Shown in pieces: positions 47,754 through 61,333 of a stretch of DNA of 64,000 nt. Under the pieces are notes generated by a model that was not told the origin of the DNA, did not search any database, and saw only the letters and a program-made list of their open reading frames with translations. How positions within the stretch are numbered: position 1 is the first letter of the stretch; each line of letters begins with the position of its first letter. Made by a program: the position numbers and the translations under genes. Source of the stretch: Daucus carota subsp. sativus (taxonomy: Eukaryota; Streptophyta; Magnoliopsida; Apiales; Apiaceae); the NCBI RefSeq assembly GCF_001625215.2, contig NC_030389.2:1710930-1774929 (forward strand), written 5' to 3'.

Positions 47754-48497
47754 TTGCAGCATCTTTATATTTATCTGGACTGTGATTTTGCATAATTTGA
47801 ACCTATTAATGTATATGTTTATGTGGTTGTAGTTAAGCTTTTGTAAATTTGAAATACTTCTTACCTTACAGATTTGGAGGACTGCAAATTAAGTGGTAAA
47901 ATTGAGTTCAATCTTGCTAATTGACTATTTTGAGTGGTTAATAGGGATCTCAATTAGGTGTTCATGCAATAGGACAGGACCATGTCGAGCACACACACAC
48001 TCTAAATGTTTTGGTTGTTGACTGGAAAATCGATATTTTTGCATGTTTGCTCAAGCTAATATAGTAATCGATCTTTTAGTTACTAATATTTGTGTTCTTT
48101 AGAGAACGGTGATACCAAATGCCGGGTTTTTTTTTTTTTTTTTTGTAGATGATCAATGTTTATAAACTGTTTCCGAACTTTATTTATTCAAGTCTGAGTA
48201 CTTCATTGTATTTGCGACACGTTTCTTTTTGTAACGATCAGGGGATTTAATTGTAATAGTATAATTGCATTTTATCTGGTTTGTGATAATAAACATCTCA
48301 AAGTAATGGCTACTACTCCTTGTGAATTTGTTTCAGGTTTTATTGTGTTTACTTAGTTGCTCCATTCTGCTCCTTTTTTTGGGCTAATCTTATAGTCAGT
48401 GTTGTCTTTTGCTGCACGGGAGTGGTAAATACACATTATAGACTCAGACAGTTGCTTGTGTTATTATGTTTTAGTGTTGAGAATTACAAGGAATATA

Positions 48498-51400
48498 ATG
48501 GAATCTGCGTCTGATGAAGTGCCAGCTACGCATCCTTCTAAAGCTCCTGAAGTACCCACTCAATCTGCGGTAGATGCAGATAATACTGTAGGATCCGAAC
48601 CATCTAAGCTCTCCACTTCTGGCTTATCCACATGGGCCAAAAGTTTGAAAATTCCTGATTTGTCTGGTAAGCAAGATAGTGCAGCTGAGAAGTCACCTTT
48701 TGCTCGTTTCACTAGCGGACTTGGATTGCGGTTGTCACCAAAAGCTCCTCAGACAAATGATAATTCTGAAGGAACTTCACCATCTGCACAATCCAATTTT
48801 ATTGGAACACTGACTAAAGGATTAGTTGACTCGTCTAAGAGTGCAGTCAAGGCTGTACAGGTCAAGGCTCGGCATGTTGTATCCCAAAATAAACGAAGAT
48901 ACCAGGTGCCTTGCATACATACACATTCTAAAAAACTTGCAAAAATTTTAAAAGAGTTTTTGGCGTACAAGTATACTGCTCATTGCTAGCTTTTTATTCT
49001 GACTGTAAGATGTTTCATTGATGGTATACCTGTATCTTTTTGTTATAGCTTTTAAGAGAAAAAGAATTACCATACCAGTGTGATGCCTGCTTTACTGGCA
49101 AATCTTTCTTCCTTTCCTATGACATACTTTTCCTTAGTGCACATCTTTTGTTATAAGAAATTAGATCCCTCTCCTCTCTAGTTCTTTCTGTTTTATTATT
49201 TGCCCTACTTTAGGTTCTAAATTGTATTTGTTTTTAAAATCAATCATCACGATATCTTAAATAAAAATAGTGTTTCAATTTATACATTTATAATATCACT
49301 ATATCCTTGAAATTCAGGAAGGAGGATTTGATTTGGATATGACATATATTACGGAGAACATCATTGCTATGGGGTTCCCTGCTGGGGATATGAGCTCTGG
49401 TTTTTTTGGATATGTTGAGGTGCACAAAGAGATCATCTCCAAATCCTATTCATTTTTTATCAATCAACTAAAGTTCTTATTCTTTAAATTTTGTGATCCA
49501 GGGATTTTACAGAAATCATATGGAAGAAGTGATTAAGTTCTTTGAAACCCATCACAAGGTTTGTGTTGCCACAGTTAATTGTTATTTGTTGTTTAATTAT
49601 GAAAAAGTTTTTCCATATGTAGATATGTAAAAATACAAAAATATCATGACTATCAAAACTTCAACACGTAGACCATTTTTGTTGTGTTTCAGTTCTGATC
49701 TACAGTCTGATGCCGAATTCAGTACATTGTTTTGAGTTTTGTTATGATAAATATTGTAGTTATATCTTTTGAAAATTTTGTTAACTTTCTAAATTATTTT
49801 GGGAAATATTTTTTCATGTATCCACAGAAAGTCCATTTTAAGTCATTTCATATTAAAAGAGGGTTACTAGAGTTGAGTGGTCATTCCTGTATATGCTTTG
49901 TGTGACTACTTAATGGATGTACAAAGCTGGCCCCATTATATTAAATTGTATATAAGTTTCTGTTTCTGGACTCTTCAGTTTTGCCTTCACACCTGTGTCG
50001 ACCGGACATAACATGGATGTGTATATAAGTTTTGAGTCGGATCCTTCATATATATATACCAAGCACCTCTTCTTGAAGCTATCTAGGTTAGAATGATTTA
50101 CAAGGGCCTGAGAACAACTTGTTTTAAATTGTGATGTCCATAGATGACTATTTTCATGTTATCAATTTGATTAATGCTATATATATGAACTATATTATCA
50201 TGTATATGTTTATTGGTACAAGACACTATTTTACAAAATGTTGAATAGCTGAAAGATATGTATAATTTCACTTATGTTAAGGTTTTATGCCGAATGGACC
50301 CATATCAGATTTTGGATCCAGATCCACGAATCCTAAATTTTTGCATAACTAAGTATCTGCAGTCTGCACCCATACCTGCCACTTATATCTGCACCCATGT
50401 CCGGCAGACATACCTGAGTCCAGGTAACATTGATCCAAGTTGCGCTGCACTCATACCCTTACTAGTTTCTAAAAAAACCCACCCTCTTTTTTCTTTCTGA
50501 TCTTCATGTATATGTTTTATAACCAGACAATGTTGTAGGCACACTGTTCCATTTTTATCGAGGGGTATAAGTCTCAGCTCAACTAGGGGTGGCAATATCA
50601 GACACGACCCGAACCCGACCCGAACTTGCAACCCGATTTACTGAGACAAAACCCGAAAGTGACCCGAAAATCACCGGAATGACCCGAAATGGACCCGAAA
50701 TTAGAATTTTACTTCTAAAAACTTCATTTTTCAGTTTTATTCAATTTTTAGTAATTTTAACTTGACACGAACTGTTACCCGAAATTGCCACCCCTAAGCC
50801 CAACTAACTTATTGAGTAGAATTTGATTGTATTTGTTTTAATTTTATATATCAGTATCATTTATCTACAATCAACTTTATGTGTGTAGGATAAATACAAG
50901 GTGTACAATCTTTGTTCTGAGAGGCTGTATGATGCATCCCTGTTTGAAGGAAAGGTAAACAACATGCTTCCCATGAGTTTGAATATTAGATGCTCATCTT
51001 ATTTTTAGAGTCTTTTTGCATTCAAAAGATGATACTTGCAAAAGACCAGAGATCTATTGACTGGTTAGTCCCTATAAAATTTATCAAAAAATCGAATTAT
51101 AAACTAAAATTATCATTTTATTTCTATTTTGATTTTTTTTTTTTCGATGGACCCTTGTGATTCTTAATGACCACTCTCTTTGGTCAGAAAGTCAAGTTAA
51201 ATGCTGATCGACGATGTGCAGTTGCATTATCATCTCGACTCCCTATGTAATTATGGCTGCTTACAAGACTTGAATTGTTGCACAACTCATCAGATGTAGC
51301 AAATTATCGTTTTCTCAGAATCTGGTTTTACTTCAAGATGATATTATAGCGGGAATTCGATAGCACTCATTCAATGAAGAGCTCAGTATAACCGGTTGAA

Positions 51401-54400
51401 ATGTTAATCCCACATGATTAGTTGTAACTTGCAGTATATATCTTAACACGGGCGACACTGTGATAGCTATCATTCTCTGTAGTAACTACTTTATGATCTT
51501 GTTGAGTTCTCTCATCAAAGCTTTAGCGCGCTAATATTTTATCTGACAGTTGATGCTTTTGCATGTCAGTTTCTTGTATCTGATGTTTTACTTCCCGCAG
51601 GTTGCTAGCTTTCCATTTGATGATCATAACTGCCCTCCTATCCAACTTATAATATCATTTTGTAAAAGTGCCTACTCTTGGCTTAAGGAGGATATTGAAA
51701 ATGTTGTAGTAGTGCACTGTAAAGCTGGAATGGCCAGAACTGGTTTAATGATTTCTAGTCTGCTTTTGTATCTGAAGGTAACAATCATGAGTTAAATGTA
51801 ATGTTAAACATTAATGTTAAAGTCTCTTTTAAGTTATTAGTACTTGATATATGAAACTAATTAAGTTCAATATTTTGTGTTACTTCCTATGTTTCTGCTC
51901 TGCTCAGTTCTTTCCTACAGCAGAGGAGTCTATTGACTATTATAACCAGAAAAGATGTTTCGACTCAAAGGGCCTTGTTCTTCCTAGTCAGATCGTCAGT
52001 ATATCCTTTTTTTACCCTATTGTTCTGATGTTATCGGTGCAGCATTTTTGACATTTAACTTACAAATTCATATTTCTCAATCATAGAGGTATGTGAAATA
52101 TTTCGAACGAATCTTGACATACTTCAATGGAGAAGATCAGCCTGGTCGTAGGTATACTTCTCATTTCTTACCCATCTCTTCTAGTACAATTTTCTATCTT
52201 TCTTGTTTAGATTTAGAAATTTTGTAGATCTCAGCTTTTGTTTTTGAGTTGCACTGCCACATTCTTATTCAGTTTGTATCAATCATCTGTTCATTGTCTT
52301 GAACAACATTTCTACAGGTGTATGCTTAGGGGTTTCCGCATTCACAGGTGCCCTTATTGGATTAGGCCCTCCATTACCGTCTCCAATCATAATGGTGTGC
52401 TGTTATGTTTTGTCCTTTGTGTTTCTCTTTAATAATGAAATGTTCTTCATATACTCCAGACGTGTGTGTGTGTATATATATATATATCTAATGTTTCTCT
52501 TCTCTGATCAGCAAACTAAAAACTGACCAGGTCCAATTATTATGCAGCATTTGACAAATCATTTGATTTCATTGTATGCATAATCTGACAATCATATCAT
52601 GTATTGTTGTAAAGATAAAAAATTATGCATAATATCCATAAGTTTGTAGATGTGTTCCCTATTACAGTATATATATATATTTTTTACTATGAGTTACGGA
52701 CGATTACCTTGGGCGAAAGTGTGTACTTAAGAGTTCGCTCCAGGAGGGTGATATGCATAAAGGAAAGCAAAATGAGGACAGAAGATGATATAGGCATTAG
52801 AGCAGTGAATCATGTGACATATTAAACTGAGTCAAATCTATTACGTAGGAAATATAGAGTCACTACTCACTAGCATGAATATTTATTTAGTATTCCTTGA
52901 TGAATATTCATGCAATAATCCTTTCGCTGCTGCAGTTGAGGCACCTGACTGCAACTAAATGTCTATTTCAGTTGTTTATAAAGTTCTTAGCCGTGATTTA
53001 CAATCTAAAATTGCAGGAAGTATGCCCGCTTAGCTGCTTATATTTGTCAATAGTTTTGACGAACTGCTGAATTGGTTTGATACTCTCTGCAGGTGTTCTA
53101 TTTTCTACCAAAAAACATCCAAGAACCAAAGATCTTTCGGTAGGTGTACTCTGTACTCGGAGACAATTATATATAGTCAGTCAACACCTCTCGGCTACTT
53201 CCTTTATAATGAGATTTGAATTATATCTTTTGTTGGTCCTCTATTAATTAAGTGTTACTACTATTCCTTCCGAGTTCAAATCTAAAGTTACTAAGATGAG
53301 TGATAAAGTCACAATGAATCTGTATCTACAGTTATATGCTTATTTAGTCGAAATAATATAATGCTAATAAATATTAAATCCGACATCAGCCCAGTTGGAT
53401 GATCGGTCCCACCTACCGAGGCTAAATATCAAATAGGTTTTGCTATTTTATCAATGTTTAAGACTGTAAGCACTAATTGACATCGATGTGGTATGCAAAA
53501 TATAATTTTTCTTGATCTATGGACTGATGATGTCATTTGCAAAAGATATCTAATTAATTGGTCACATTGCTAAAACTGTGATAATTCAACTCCGTAACAT
53601 GTTGTATAAAGTATAATTATGCATTGAAATCCCAGATACATTATGAAGTAATTAGGTTATTCTAATCATGTTAAGAGTTTTATGCTAGTAAAACTAAGGT
53701 ATCGTTGAGGTTTTTATTATTAATTAAATTCTCTCCATCTCCTCTCTCTACACACACACACACATTCCAGTATTCTAATTGTGTCAATTGTTTTCTTCTT
53801 TCGATTGACAACTAGCCTGAAGATTATTGGTTTAGTGCCCCAAAAAAAGGGGTTATGGTCTTTGCTTTGCCAGGGGAGCCTGGACTGACAGAATTGGCAG
53901 GAGATTTCAAAATTCATTTTCATGATGGTCAAGGAGACTTCTACTGGTAAGTCCCTTGTCCACTGGTCATAAAATAGCACATAAAGAATTATACACAAAC
54001 ATCTCTCTAGTGTTGTCGCCTAACGGTTAATAATCGTTTTCTTTTTCAGCTGGTTAAACACAACAATGATTGAAAACAGAAAAGTTCTCACCACAAATGA
54101 TCTTGATGGGTTTGACAAGGTAGACTGGGTTTATACAAATATATATTTTTCGCGACTTCGGGTTTACATAAATATGTATATTTGAGCGACTTCTAAAACT
54201 TATTCATAAGTTAGGTTTAAAAATACGAGAAATCATACTATTGTATTTAAAGTACACCTAGTGCTTATGTTTTTGATTGTGGTGTATGCACAGAGAAAAC
54301 TGCCATCGCCAGGTTTTCAATTAGAGGTTGTACTGGTGGATTACAATGGTGCTACTCCAAATGTTCCGGTGGGGGCTCAGACAGAGACAGAAACTTCTGC

Positions 54401-54842
54401 CAACGGCCTTGCTGGAAGGCAAGGTACAGATCATGCATCTACTGATGGAGCCATTGGCGCAACTGCAGCGCCACAGCTGGCCAAAGACTCTGGAAGCAGT
54501 GAGAAGGATGATGATGTGTTCTCTGACAATGAGGCCGAGGGAGCTAATTCTTCAAAAACCAGACAGGCCAGAGTAGCTTCCGAGGCTGCCACAACTGATA
54601 CTAACACTAAATCTGGTTCTCACGCACATACCAAATCAGACCAGGTCTCCAGTTTGTCTAATGATACTGAGAAACTATCACTGGGGAAGACTGATACTAA
54701 CGAGTCAAAGAAGGCTGCTGATGGAGCTGTGTCTGGCCTCGGAACGTCCATCCCGGTTGGAGAGGTAAGTGAGTTTAAGGCTATGGCAGCTGATGCTTCT
54801 GTTTTCACATTTGGCGATGAAGATGATTATGGAAGTGATTAA
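48498..54842 (+). CDS. PTEN2: PTEN2-type phosphatase, complete, 12 coding exons
   Basis: Plant PTEN2 proteins are dual-specificity phosphatases that remove the 3-phosphate from phosphoinositides. Exons are 48498-48905, 49318-49419, 49502-49558, 50889-50954, 51601-51777, 51908-51994, 52087-52151, 52318-52394, 53093-53139, 53816-53946, 54050-54119 and 54294-54842, in frame, 611 aa, as in Arabidopsis PTEN2A. The Ser/Pro-rich N-terminal extension (1-136) is the PTEN2 feature. The phosphatase signature HCKAGMARTG is at 250-259 with nucleophile C251 and R257; the general-acid loop PFDDHNCPP is at 216-224. A C2 domain follows (CPYWIRPSITVSNHNG, LPGEPGLTELAGDFKI). The acidic, Ser-rich C-terminal tail ends GDEDDYGSD. 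The ATG at 48498 is preferred over an in-frame one at 48456, which lies before the likely acceptor. Introns carry a hAT MITE. Confidence 0.96.
50584..50796. mobile_element. hAT-like MITE, 213 bp, in PTEN2 intron 3
   Basis: The inverted ends are TAGGGGTGGCAAT and ATTGCCACCCCTA. The flanking 8-mers AGCTCAAC (50576-50583) and AGCCCAAC (50797-50804) differ by one base. ACCCGAAA-type words are repeated about nine times inside. Non-coding. Confidence 0.88.
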
Positions 54843-56256
54843 ACTTGGGTGAACCCTAAAAATAATCTGCAATACAGAAGTGACTGTACATAAGTGGCTT
54901 GTGAAGATGAAATGGAGTTTTTCAGTTCATTTTATTAATTTCTTTTTATATAGTCCTAGCCTTGGGGCTGTTTCTTTGCTGTTATATAATCAAATGGCAG
55001 CTGGACGTGGATGTGGAAGCTATAAAGCCATTATCTTCATACAGCAAAGATATTGTAACTTATTTTCAGTTTCTTTCTCAAGAAAAAATTTCAGCAATCT
55101 TGTGATATAACGTTGGCGTTAGATTTATGTTAATGATCTTGTTAGACACAAGAGGTCTAATGTTAAGTTGAAGGCATTACTGTTTGCGGTTGACCATATA
55201 GAGAAGATGAAATTCTGTGTAGGTGATAAAATTAGAATACAGTACTTTGGGTTAAAGAGATGGAATTCTACAGTGGAAGAGCTAAGGCCAGGGCATAGGA
55301 TGTCATTGAGTTGGAAAAAAGCATCAGACCTACACTCAAATTTTGATTTATTTTTTCGAAATCAAATTTTGAATTAAAAATTAGTCTCGACAGGAATTTA
55401 TTATAAATCCCTTCTTTAAAAGCTCATGTCAAATTTCCTAATACAAATTTTTTTCGAAAAGGGTAATTTGAAGGTCGATCTCATTTTATAAAACATTTAT
55501 ATCACTCGAATTGAAGCTCTTTTTTATAATAGATACGGCTCTAGGCGATCAATTTTCTCTTTTTTTTTTTTTTTTTTTTTAAAACAAGGCGATCAATTTT
55601 CGTAATAATATATTTTTATTTTATAAAAAATAAAATAAACAAATCCGAACAGTATCAATATTAAGATAATAATCGCCTCAATTTTTGAACATAATTTTAG
55701 ATTAAAAAAAATACATATTTTTATATATTATTTCTTTTTCTTAACAAAAATATATCTATATTAAATTTTTATTTAAAATAAATCTGAAAATTTAATATTA
55801 AAAATATATTTTTTATATAAAATTACGTTAAAAAGAGGCTATTATTTTGGGACATACCAATTTCCGATAACTTTTTTAAACGGTACCCCAGTGCAATGAT
55901 GATAGCAACGTTGTGTGGGGCAAACACAGCTGAGCTGAGGTGTTGGGAAGTTCCCGACCCTTGTTGTTTCTAAGATCCGCTGAAGTGTCTGCACACCTTC
56001 CATTACGCGTCTCCATAAACCCTTCTCATCATATTTATACACACAACTTTTCTACTACTTAAACAGCAAGATGGTAGCTTGTAGTCTTGTAGATATTAGT
56101 ATTACCAATTTTACAGCTTTTCTTGAAATTGCATTTTCCCGATTTCTTTTTTTAAAAAATTTTATAATTTAAGTTTTGAGGGGTTTTAGTGGTGATAAGA
56201 AAGAGCTGGGAGAGAGACAGAGAGAGGGAGAGAGAGATTGGTTGATTGTGCGGTGT
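54843..56256 (+). other. PTEN2 3' region and promoter of the C2 gene
   Basis: About the first 300 bases are likely PTEN2 3' UTR. The middle is AT-rich with a long T-run (55559-55580) and no gene. The final 200 bases are the C2-gene promoter and 5' UTR, ending in GA repeats (GAGAGACAGAGAGAGGGAGA). Confidence 0.5.
56030..56039 (+). promoter_or_regulatory. Possible TATA box of the C2-domain gene
   Basis: CATATTTATA lies about 220 bases above the ATG at 56257 and predicts a transcript start near 56065. This gives a GA-rich 5' UTR of about 190 bases. No better candidate is seen closer to the ATG. Confidence 0.4.
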
Positions 56257-59122
56257 ATGGCGAGTGGTATTCATGGCCATGTTCTTGAAGTCACTGGTAA
56301 TAAACCCCTCTTCTCTTCTTTCTTCTTCTTTGGTTTTTACTTATTTATAACAATGTATGTGAGTATGTAAATACGTTTATGTTTGTACATTAGCTGATTT
56401 TGTGGATTAATTTAGAGATAATGCTAGTTTTAGTTGTGAGAGGGAGAGGGAGAGGGAGGGGAGAAAGAGCTTATTTGTTGATTCTGTGGAGAGAGGGAGA
56501 GAGAGAATGAGAGGGAGGGAGGGGGGGGGGGGGTAAGGGAGGGAGAGAGAGAGCTTATTTTGTAGATTCTTTGGAGAGAGAGAGGGAGAGCTTAAATTGT
56601 TGATCCTTTGGGGAAATTGGCATAATGATAGTAGTTGGGTGTACAAAGCTGAAAGATATGGGTTTTATATGCAAGTGTGTGTTATGTTTATGTATGTACA
56701 TTAACTTATTTTGTTGATTATTTCCGGGATTATGGATAATGCTAGTTTTTCGGTGTACAAATTTGAAAGATGCAGACTTTAATATGTAGATGCGTGATAG
56801 TTTGTGTTTATTTGCTGATTGAATTTGGGATAATGCTAGTTTTCCGTTTTACAAAGTTGAAAGATACAGACTTTGTATATGGGTGATTGTGTGGTCGCTG
56901 CAAGTTTATTTATACACATTTGCTGACATAGAGTTTTAACCTGGGATATTGCTAGTTGTTGGATGTACCAAGTTGAAAGATACAGAATGGATTTCGAGAC
57001 AAGACCCTTACGTTTGCCTTGAATATGCTAGTTCCAAGTTCCGCACCAGGACTTGTAAAGGTTCATTTCTATCCCTTTCTCGAAATTTGTGGGTAAATTT
57101 ATGCTTTAATGATGATTATCCATGTTTCTGCTGTTTAAGTTTGCATAAATCCTTAAGTATATGTTGCTGTGGCTTTTAAATACAAATTAAGAGTTTGAAT
57201 TGTGGTTTATTGGTTTTGTAGATGGAGGAAAAAACCCCACTTTCCAAGAGAAATTCGTGTTCACCCTAATTGAAGGATTGAGAGAGCTGAGTGTGGTTGT
57301 CTGGAATAGTAATACAATTACTTACGATGAATTGATCGGTAGCACAAAGTAAGCGCCTATTATAAGATAATTAACTTGGTGTTCTTAAATTATCTGTTCT
57401 ATTTAAAACAGGGACCGCTCGTTACGTACTTGTTATTTCAAGTTATCTGACTTAGGGTTGCTCTTCCTCTAGGGTTCAATTGCAGAAGGTTCTGTCTCAA
57501 GGATATGATGACAGTCCCTGGACACTGAATACTAAAACTGGCAGGTACTACTTCTACTCCATTATCTACTATCCTTCATCCATGGTCTTCTTTAGTTATC
57601 TCTTGCATTCACTAGTCATGTCAGCTGCTCCAGTTTCAAGGTGCGAATTTTGAAGGACCTCGAATTTCTTTTGTTGTGATATATTTGCTTCATAACTCTT
57701 TGCAACATATAAATGCTTGACTTGGTATATGTCATATATGTCTCTGAAATTAATATGGTGTTTATGGAGTGAATTCATAGCATAAAACATTTGTACTAAT
57801 ATTGTTAGCTTACGTGGAAGTAATCCACTTCTTTGGTTTTACCTTGTGTTGTACTGCTCACAAAGGTTTTATAATTCCAGAATATTGCACTCTTTGTCTT
57901 ATAAGTAATATGCATATCTGTTTTTCATATATTTGGGATGCATTTGTTTTAGTTTATATGGTCTTCTAACATGTATTTGAAGCACAAGGCAAAGTTATTA
58001 GTGTGAAGATATGTTAGTATGGATTTCAGGCTGAGATAATATAACGAAGGCTGGGTTGGTAGCTAGTTTGTATGAGGGAATATTATTGACCCGGTTATAC
58101 TTTCTACGAGATGTTAAAACATGTTTCTGTTGCACTCCCCTGTTTTAAAGTTTGTCACCGACTCACTGGTATAAAGTTCTGAAATATGTATTGGAGCTGG
58201 ACATGGTACCATAGGCCCAAGTGAAGAGTTCATGAAACATAGCTTTTAGAATTCTGACTGTATCTTTTGTCTTGGTATACTTGATATGTTTCCTTTTTGA
58301 TGTGAAATGATGTTTTTAACAGAATTGAAGGCATTTAAATTTATTTATCATTCTCAGGTATGCAGGAGAGGTTCGACTCATAATGCACTATGCAAATGCA
58401 AATGTAAGTTCCACGTGATTGTGACATGCCTTCTTTTGAGTATCAAGTTTTTCTGTTTATAACTGAAGTATAATTTTTAATCTTCGTGCAGTCACAAAAG
58501 CAACCAAAGACTTATGCTCCATCTGCTCCACCATATGCAGCACCGTCTGTGCTATCAGACTACGCTTACTCGCGACCAACTTCCTACCCTGCCCCACCAT
58601 CTTCAACACCTCCATACCCTCAACCATCATCATCCCCTTATCCGCCACCGTCGTCCGCATCTCCGTACCTGCCATCGTTGTCCACATATCCGTACCCACC
58701 ACCATCTTCAGCATCCCTGTACCCTCTGCCATCTTCAGCATCCCTGTACCCTCCGCCATCTTCATCATCTCCGTACCCACCATCAAAATCAGCAGCCCTT
58801 TACCCGCCACAAGCCTCGGCGTACCCCAATCCATCTAATATTTCACATCAACATGATTCAGCTCCATATCCTCCTCAACCATATCCGCCACCTTCTGTAT
58901 ATCCTCCTCAACCATATCCATCACCTTCTGTATATCCCCCTCAACCATATCCACCACCAGCACAATCCTCAAGCCAATATCCCCCAGGTATCTATTTATT
59001 CACATCGAGCATGCAGAGTGTATACTCCACAATTTCATCATGTTGGGTAATAATTTTTTATTTTTTCATAATATGTTCAAGCAGATCCATCGTATACAGG
59101 AACCTATCCTCCACCATATTAA
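56257..59122 (+). CDS. C2-domain protein with Pro/Tyr-rich tail (SRC2-like)
   Basis: A small single-C2 protein of the plant SRC2/BAP-like group, expected to bind membrane lipid, often with calcium, in stress or defence signalling. Exons are 56257-56296, 56956-57060, 57222-57348, 57473-57544, 58358-58403, 58492-58987 and 59085-59122, in frame, 307 aa. The C2 domain covers about residues 1-125: ASGIHGHVLEV, VVGCTKLKDTEWISRQDPYV with the loop Asp, EKFVFTLIEGLRELSVVVWN, and a terminal YAGEVRLIMHYAN. Residues 131-307 are low-complexity Pro/Tyr/Ser repeats of the PYPPPSS and VYPPQPYPPP type, ending TYPPPY. The start is fixed by the MASG beginning typical of the family. The first two of its introns are long and simple-sequence rich. 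An antisense ORF at 58457-58834 is a shadow of the repeats. Specific function is unknown. Confidence 0.9.
56430..56600 (+). repeat. GA-rich microsatellite with G-run in C2-gene intron 1
   Basis: Long GAGAGG/GAGAGA tracts surround a run of about 13 G at 56521-56533. The same kind of GA tract occurs in the 5' UTR just before the ATG. These are purine-strand tracts likely to vary in length between individuals. Confidence 0.85.
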
Positions 59123-59652
59123 GGCTCAATAATCCTCGAGTGGAATGAAGAACAAAAATATCATCCTCAGGCCTTGTCACTGAGTCATCCACTTCAAATG
59201 AAAACATGATGCAAGATTAGCAGAATCCTTAAATCCCATGAAACTTCAGTTAGATTAAGTTTGTGTTGTGTAACATCAAATGCTTGTCTGGTATATAATT
59301 TCCTTTTTTTTAGTTAATTGTATAATTTGAGTGTTCTTGAGCAACTTCCTCCATAGCATGGGTATATTCTTAGTATTTGGCTATTTGCCATTAGACCAAA
59401 AATTTTTAGTTTGTTTTTTTGCTTGCTTACTGTCAATTACAAATTACAAAATCCAAAATGCTCAAGCTTAGACCATCCGAAATTTTAACCCAAGAAGGGT
59501 TTAACAAGGATTTGTATACATACTCACATTTGGGGAGTTATGTTTGTATATAGTCAACCAAATGACATCAAATTCCGAAGGGTGTGACGGGATTAATTAA
59601 AATAATATTATAATAATTTACTAGAATTTAATGAATTTTTACATGTTTGGTA

Positions 59653-59908
59653 CTTCCTCTGTCACTCTCATTTGTTTACAGTTTTTTCACACTGCTCGAC
59701 ACGCATTTTAAGGCGCGTATAAAACATAGTTCTACAGCTTATTTCTAAATTTGTTTTTTTTTAATAAAAATTTAAACATCAAATTTTTATTCATAATAAA
59801 AAAAAGTTCAAAATAATTTATCAAATTACATTTTACAAACGCATAAGAATGCGTGCCGAGCTCCGTCCCCAATGTAAAGAAATGACTCCAATGAGGGGAC
59901 GGAAGAAA
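59653..59908. mobile_element. Stowaway-like MITE
   Basis: The left end CTTCCTCTGTCAC and right end GAGGGGACGGAAG are inverted, with TA at 59651-59652 and 59909-59910. The interior ATTTAAACATCAAATTTTTAT core and GCGTGCCGAGC word match the elements at 722 and 26643. Confidence 0.8.
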
Positions 59909-61324
59909 TACTAACTAGAGTTAATTGTGAAATACATTTATTTGATTATAAGTAATTGTATTGTATTATCTAAATTCTTTTGTGGTATGTTATATTGAAC
60001 TTTTTGGTTCAGTTATGTCTATTTTGATTTATTATTATGTAAGATTTTAAAAGGCGCAAACTAAAAAAGATATAATATATTTGAGTATTAATTAAAGTGA
60101 CATGGCATAGATTTTCAATTTTATTTTAATTTTTTAATTTAATAAAAAAAATGTTAAAACAAGTCCGACATGTTTAGTTAATATATGTATTCCCGCTAAA
60201 ATATATCCGCGACGAAAATGGCCCGACATGTTTTGTTAATATATATATTCCTGCTAAAATATATCCACGAATGCACCGTATAACTACCTAAAATTTAGAT
60301 CAAAAGGTGATACATTTGATAATGACAATGATGAAGATAATTTGAAGATATATTATGATGGAATTAATTATAATGATCGAATGTCATTTTGTTTTAACGA
60401 AGTTTATTATCTCCTTCTCTTCAAAAAAAATAAATTAAAAATAGTGGGATGTAACTGTATAATTTTATGACGGTTTTGTACATTAGGACATTTCATTTAA
60501 ACAATTATATATTATTCCCGTCACATAAATCTTTTTCACCAAATACTCTTTCATTGAAGATACTGAATTTTTTCCTAAAAATCTAAATAGTACTCCATTA
60601 GTTAATATCTAACGATATTGTTTATTCACCTTTCAATCATGATCACTGTATCGAATTCAATATTCTCGCTTCCCGTATTTTCCATAAAAAATTATTATAA
60701 AATTTATAACCTTCGATATCTATAGTATCAACAGCTGTACAAGGTACGGAGATTTACCATCCACTCGTGATCTTTCAGATATGACCATTTTATTCTAACT
60801 ACACTTTTTAGATAATCTCAAATACAATCATACCATATTAGTACCATTTTTTTAAAGCGGATTTATGTCCGGATCATGAAATTTCAACCCGTTAAATAAA
60901 AAATTACGAGACTTAAATATAAATATATTACGAGACTTAAATATAAAAGTATATTAGTATTTCATTTTCGTTTCCGTTAACCAGGTTGGAATCCCGTGAT
61001 CCGATTCATACTTTGTGTGAGTATGTTTGTCTCTGACTTTGAATGGAGTCATAATACTTGGTTTTTTCATCCATGCAGATGAGGTTCCATTGAGCCAAGT
61101 CTAGTTATATGACAAAATATGCAAACTATCACATTCATACTTATTTAATTCATTTGTTCTCTAAGGAGAACTTTTCTTGGGCTCCAGCTACTACTAGATT
61201 GTGTCTTTTTACATATTCACCCCCACCATCCAACAAAAATCTTAAAAATTCAGTATAAAATAAAATCCCAAAAGAATAAAGTACTAAGTGGGATATGAAG
61301 TTCTTTTGCTCTTTGAGTCTTGCA

Positions 61325-61333
61325 TTTATATAG
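61325..61333 (+). promoter_or_regulatory. Likely TATA box of the D-type cyclin
   Basis: TTTATATAG lies 132 bases above the ATG, predicting a start near 61360 and a CT/GA-rich leader of about 105 bases. Confidence 0.6.

Larger units (their letters stand above)
44300..48474 (+). other. Inferred PTEN2 5' UTR exon and long UTR intron
   Basis: A promoter-proximal GC-richer stretch (CGACGGCGACCGG, CTCCGGCGACTTCAC) ends at CAACG|GTATAT (44414|44415), a plausible donor. A plausible acceptor, TTATGTTTTAG, ends at 48474, just 23 bases above the PTEN2 ATG. This predicts a 4.06-kb intron in the 5' UTR holding a hAT element, a Stowaway, a large foldback and diverged tandem repeats. Transcript evidence is not available, so the exon borders are inference. 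Confidence 0.55.

Noticed and set aside
48456..48497. Upstream in-frame ATG extending PTEN2 by 14 residues
   Set aside because: The added residues lie before or across the likely splice acceptor at 48474 and are unlike known PTEN2 N-termini.
58457..58834. 125-aa minus-strand ORF with Met/Gly/Thr repeats
   Set aside because: It is the antisense reading of the Pro-rich repeats in the C2-domain gene.
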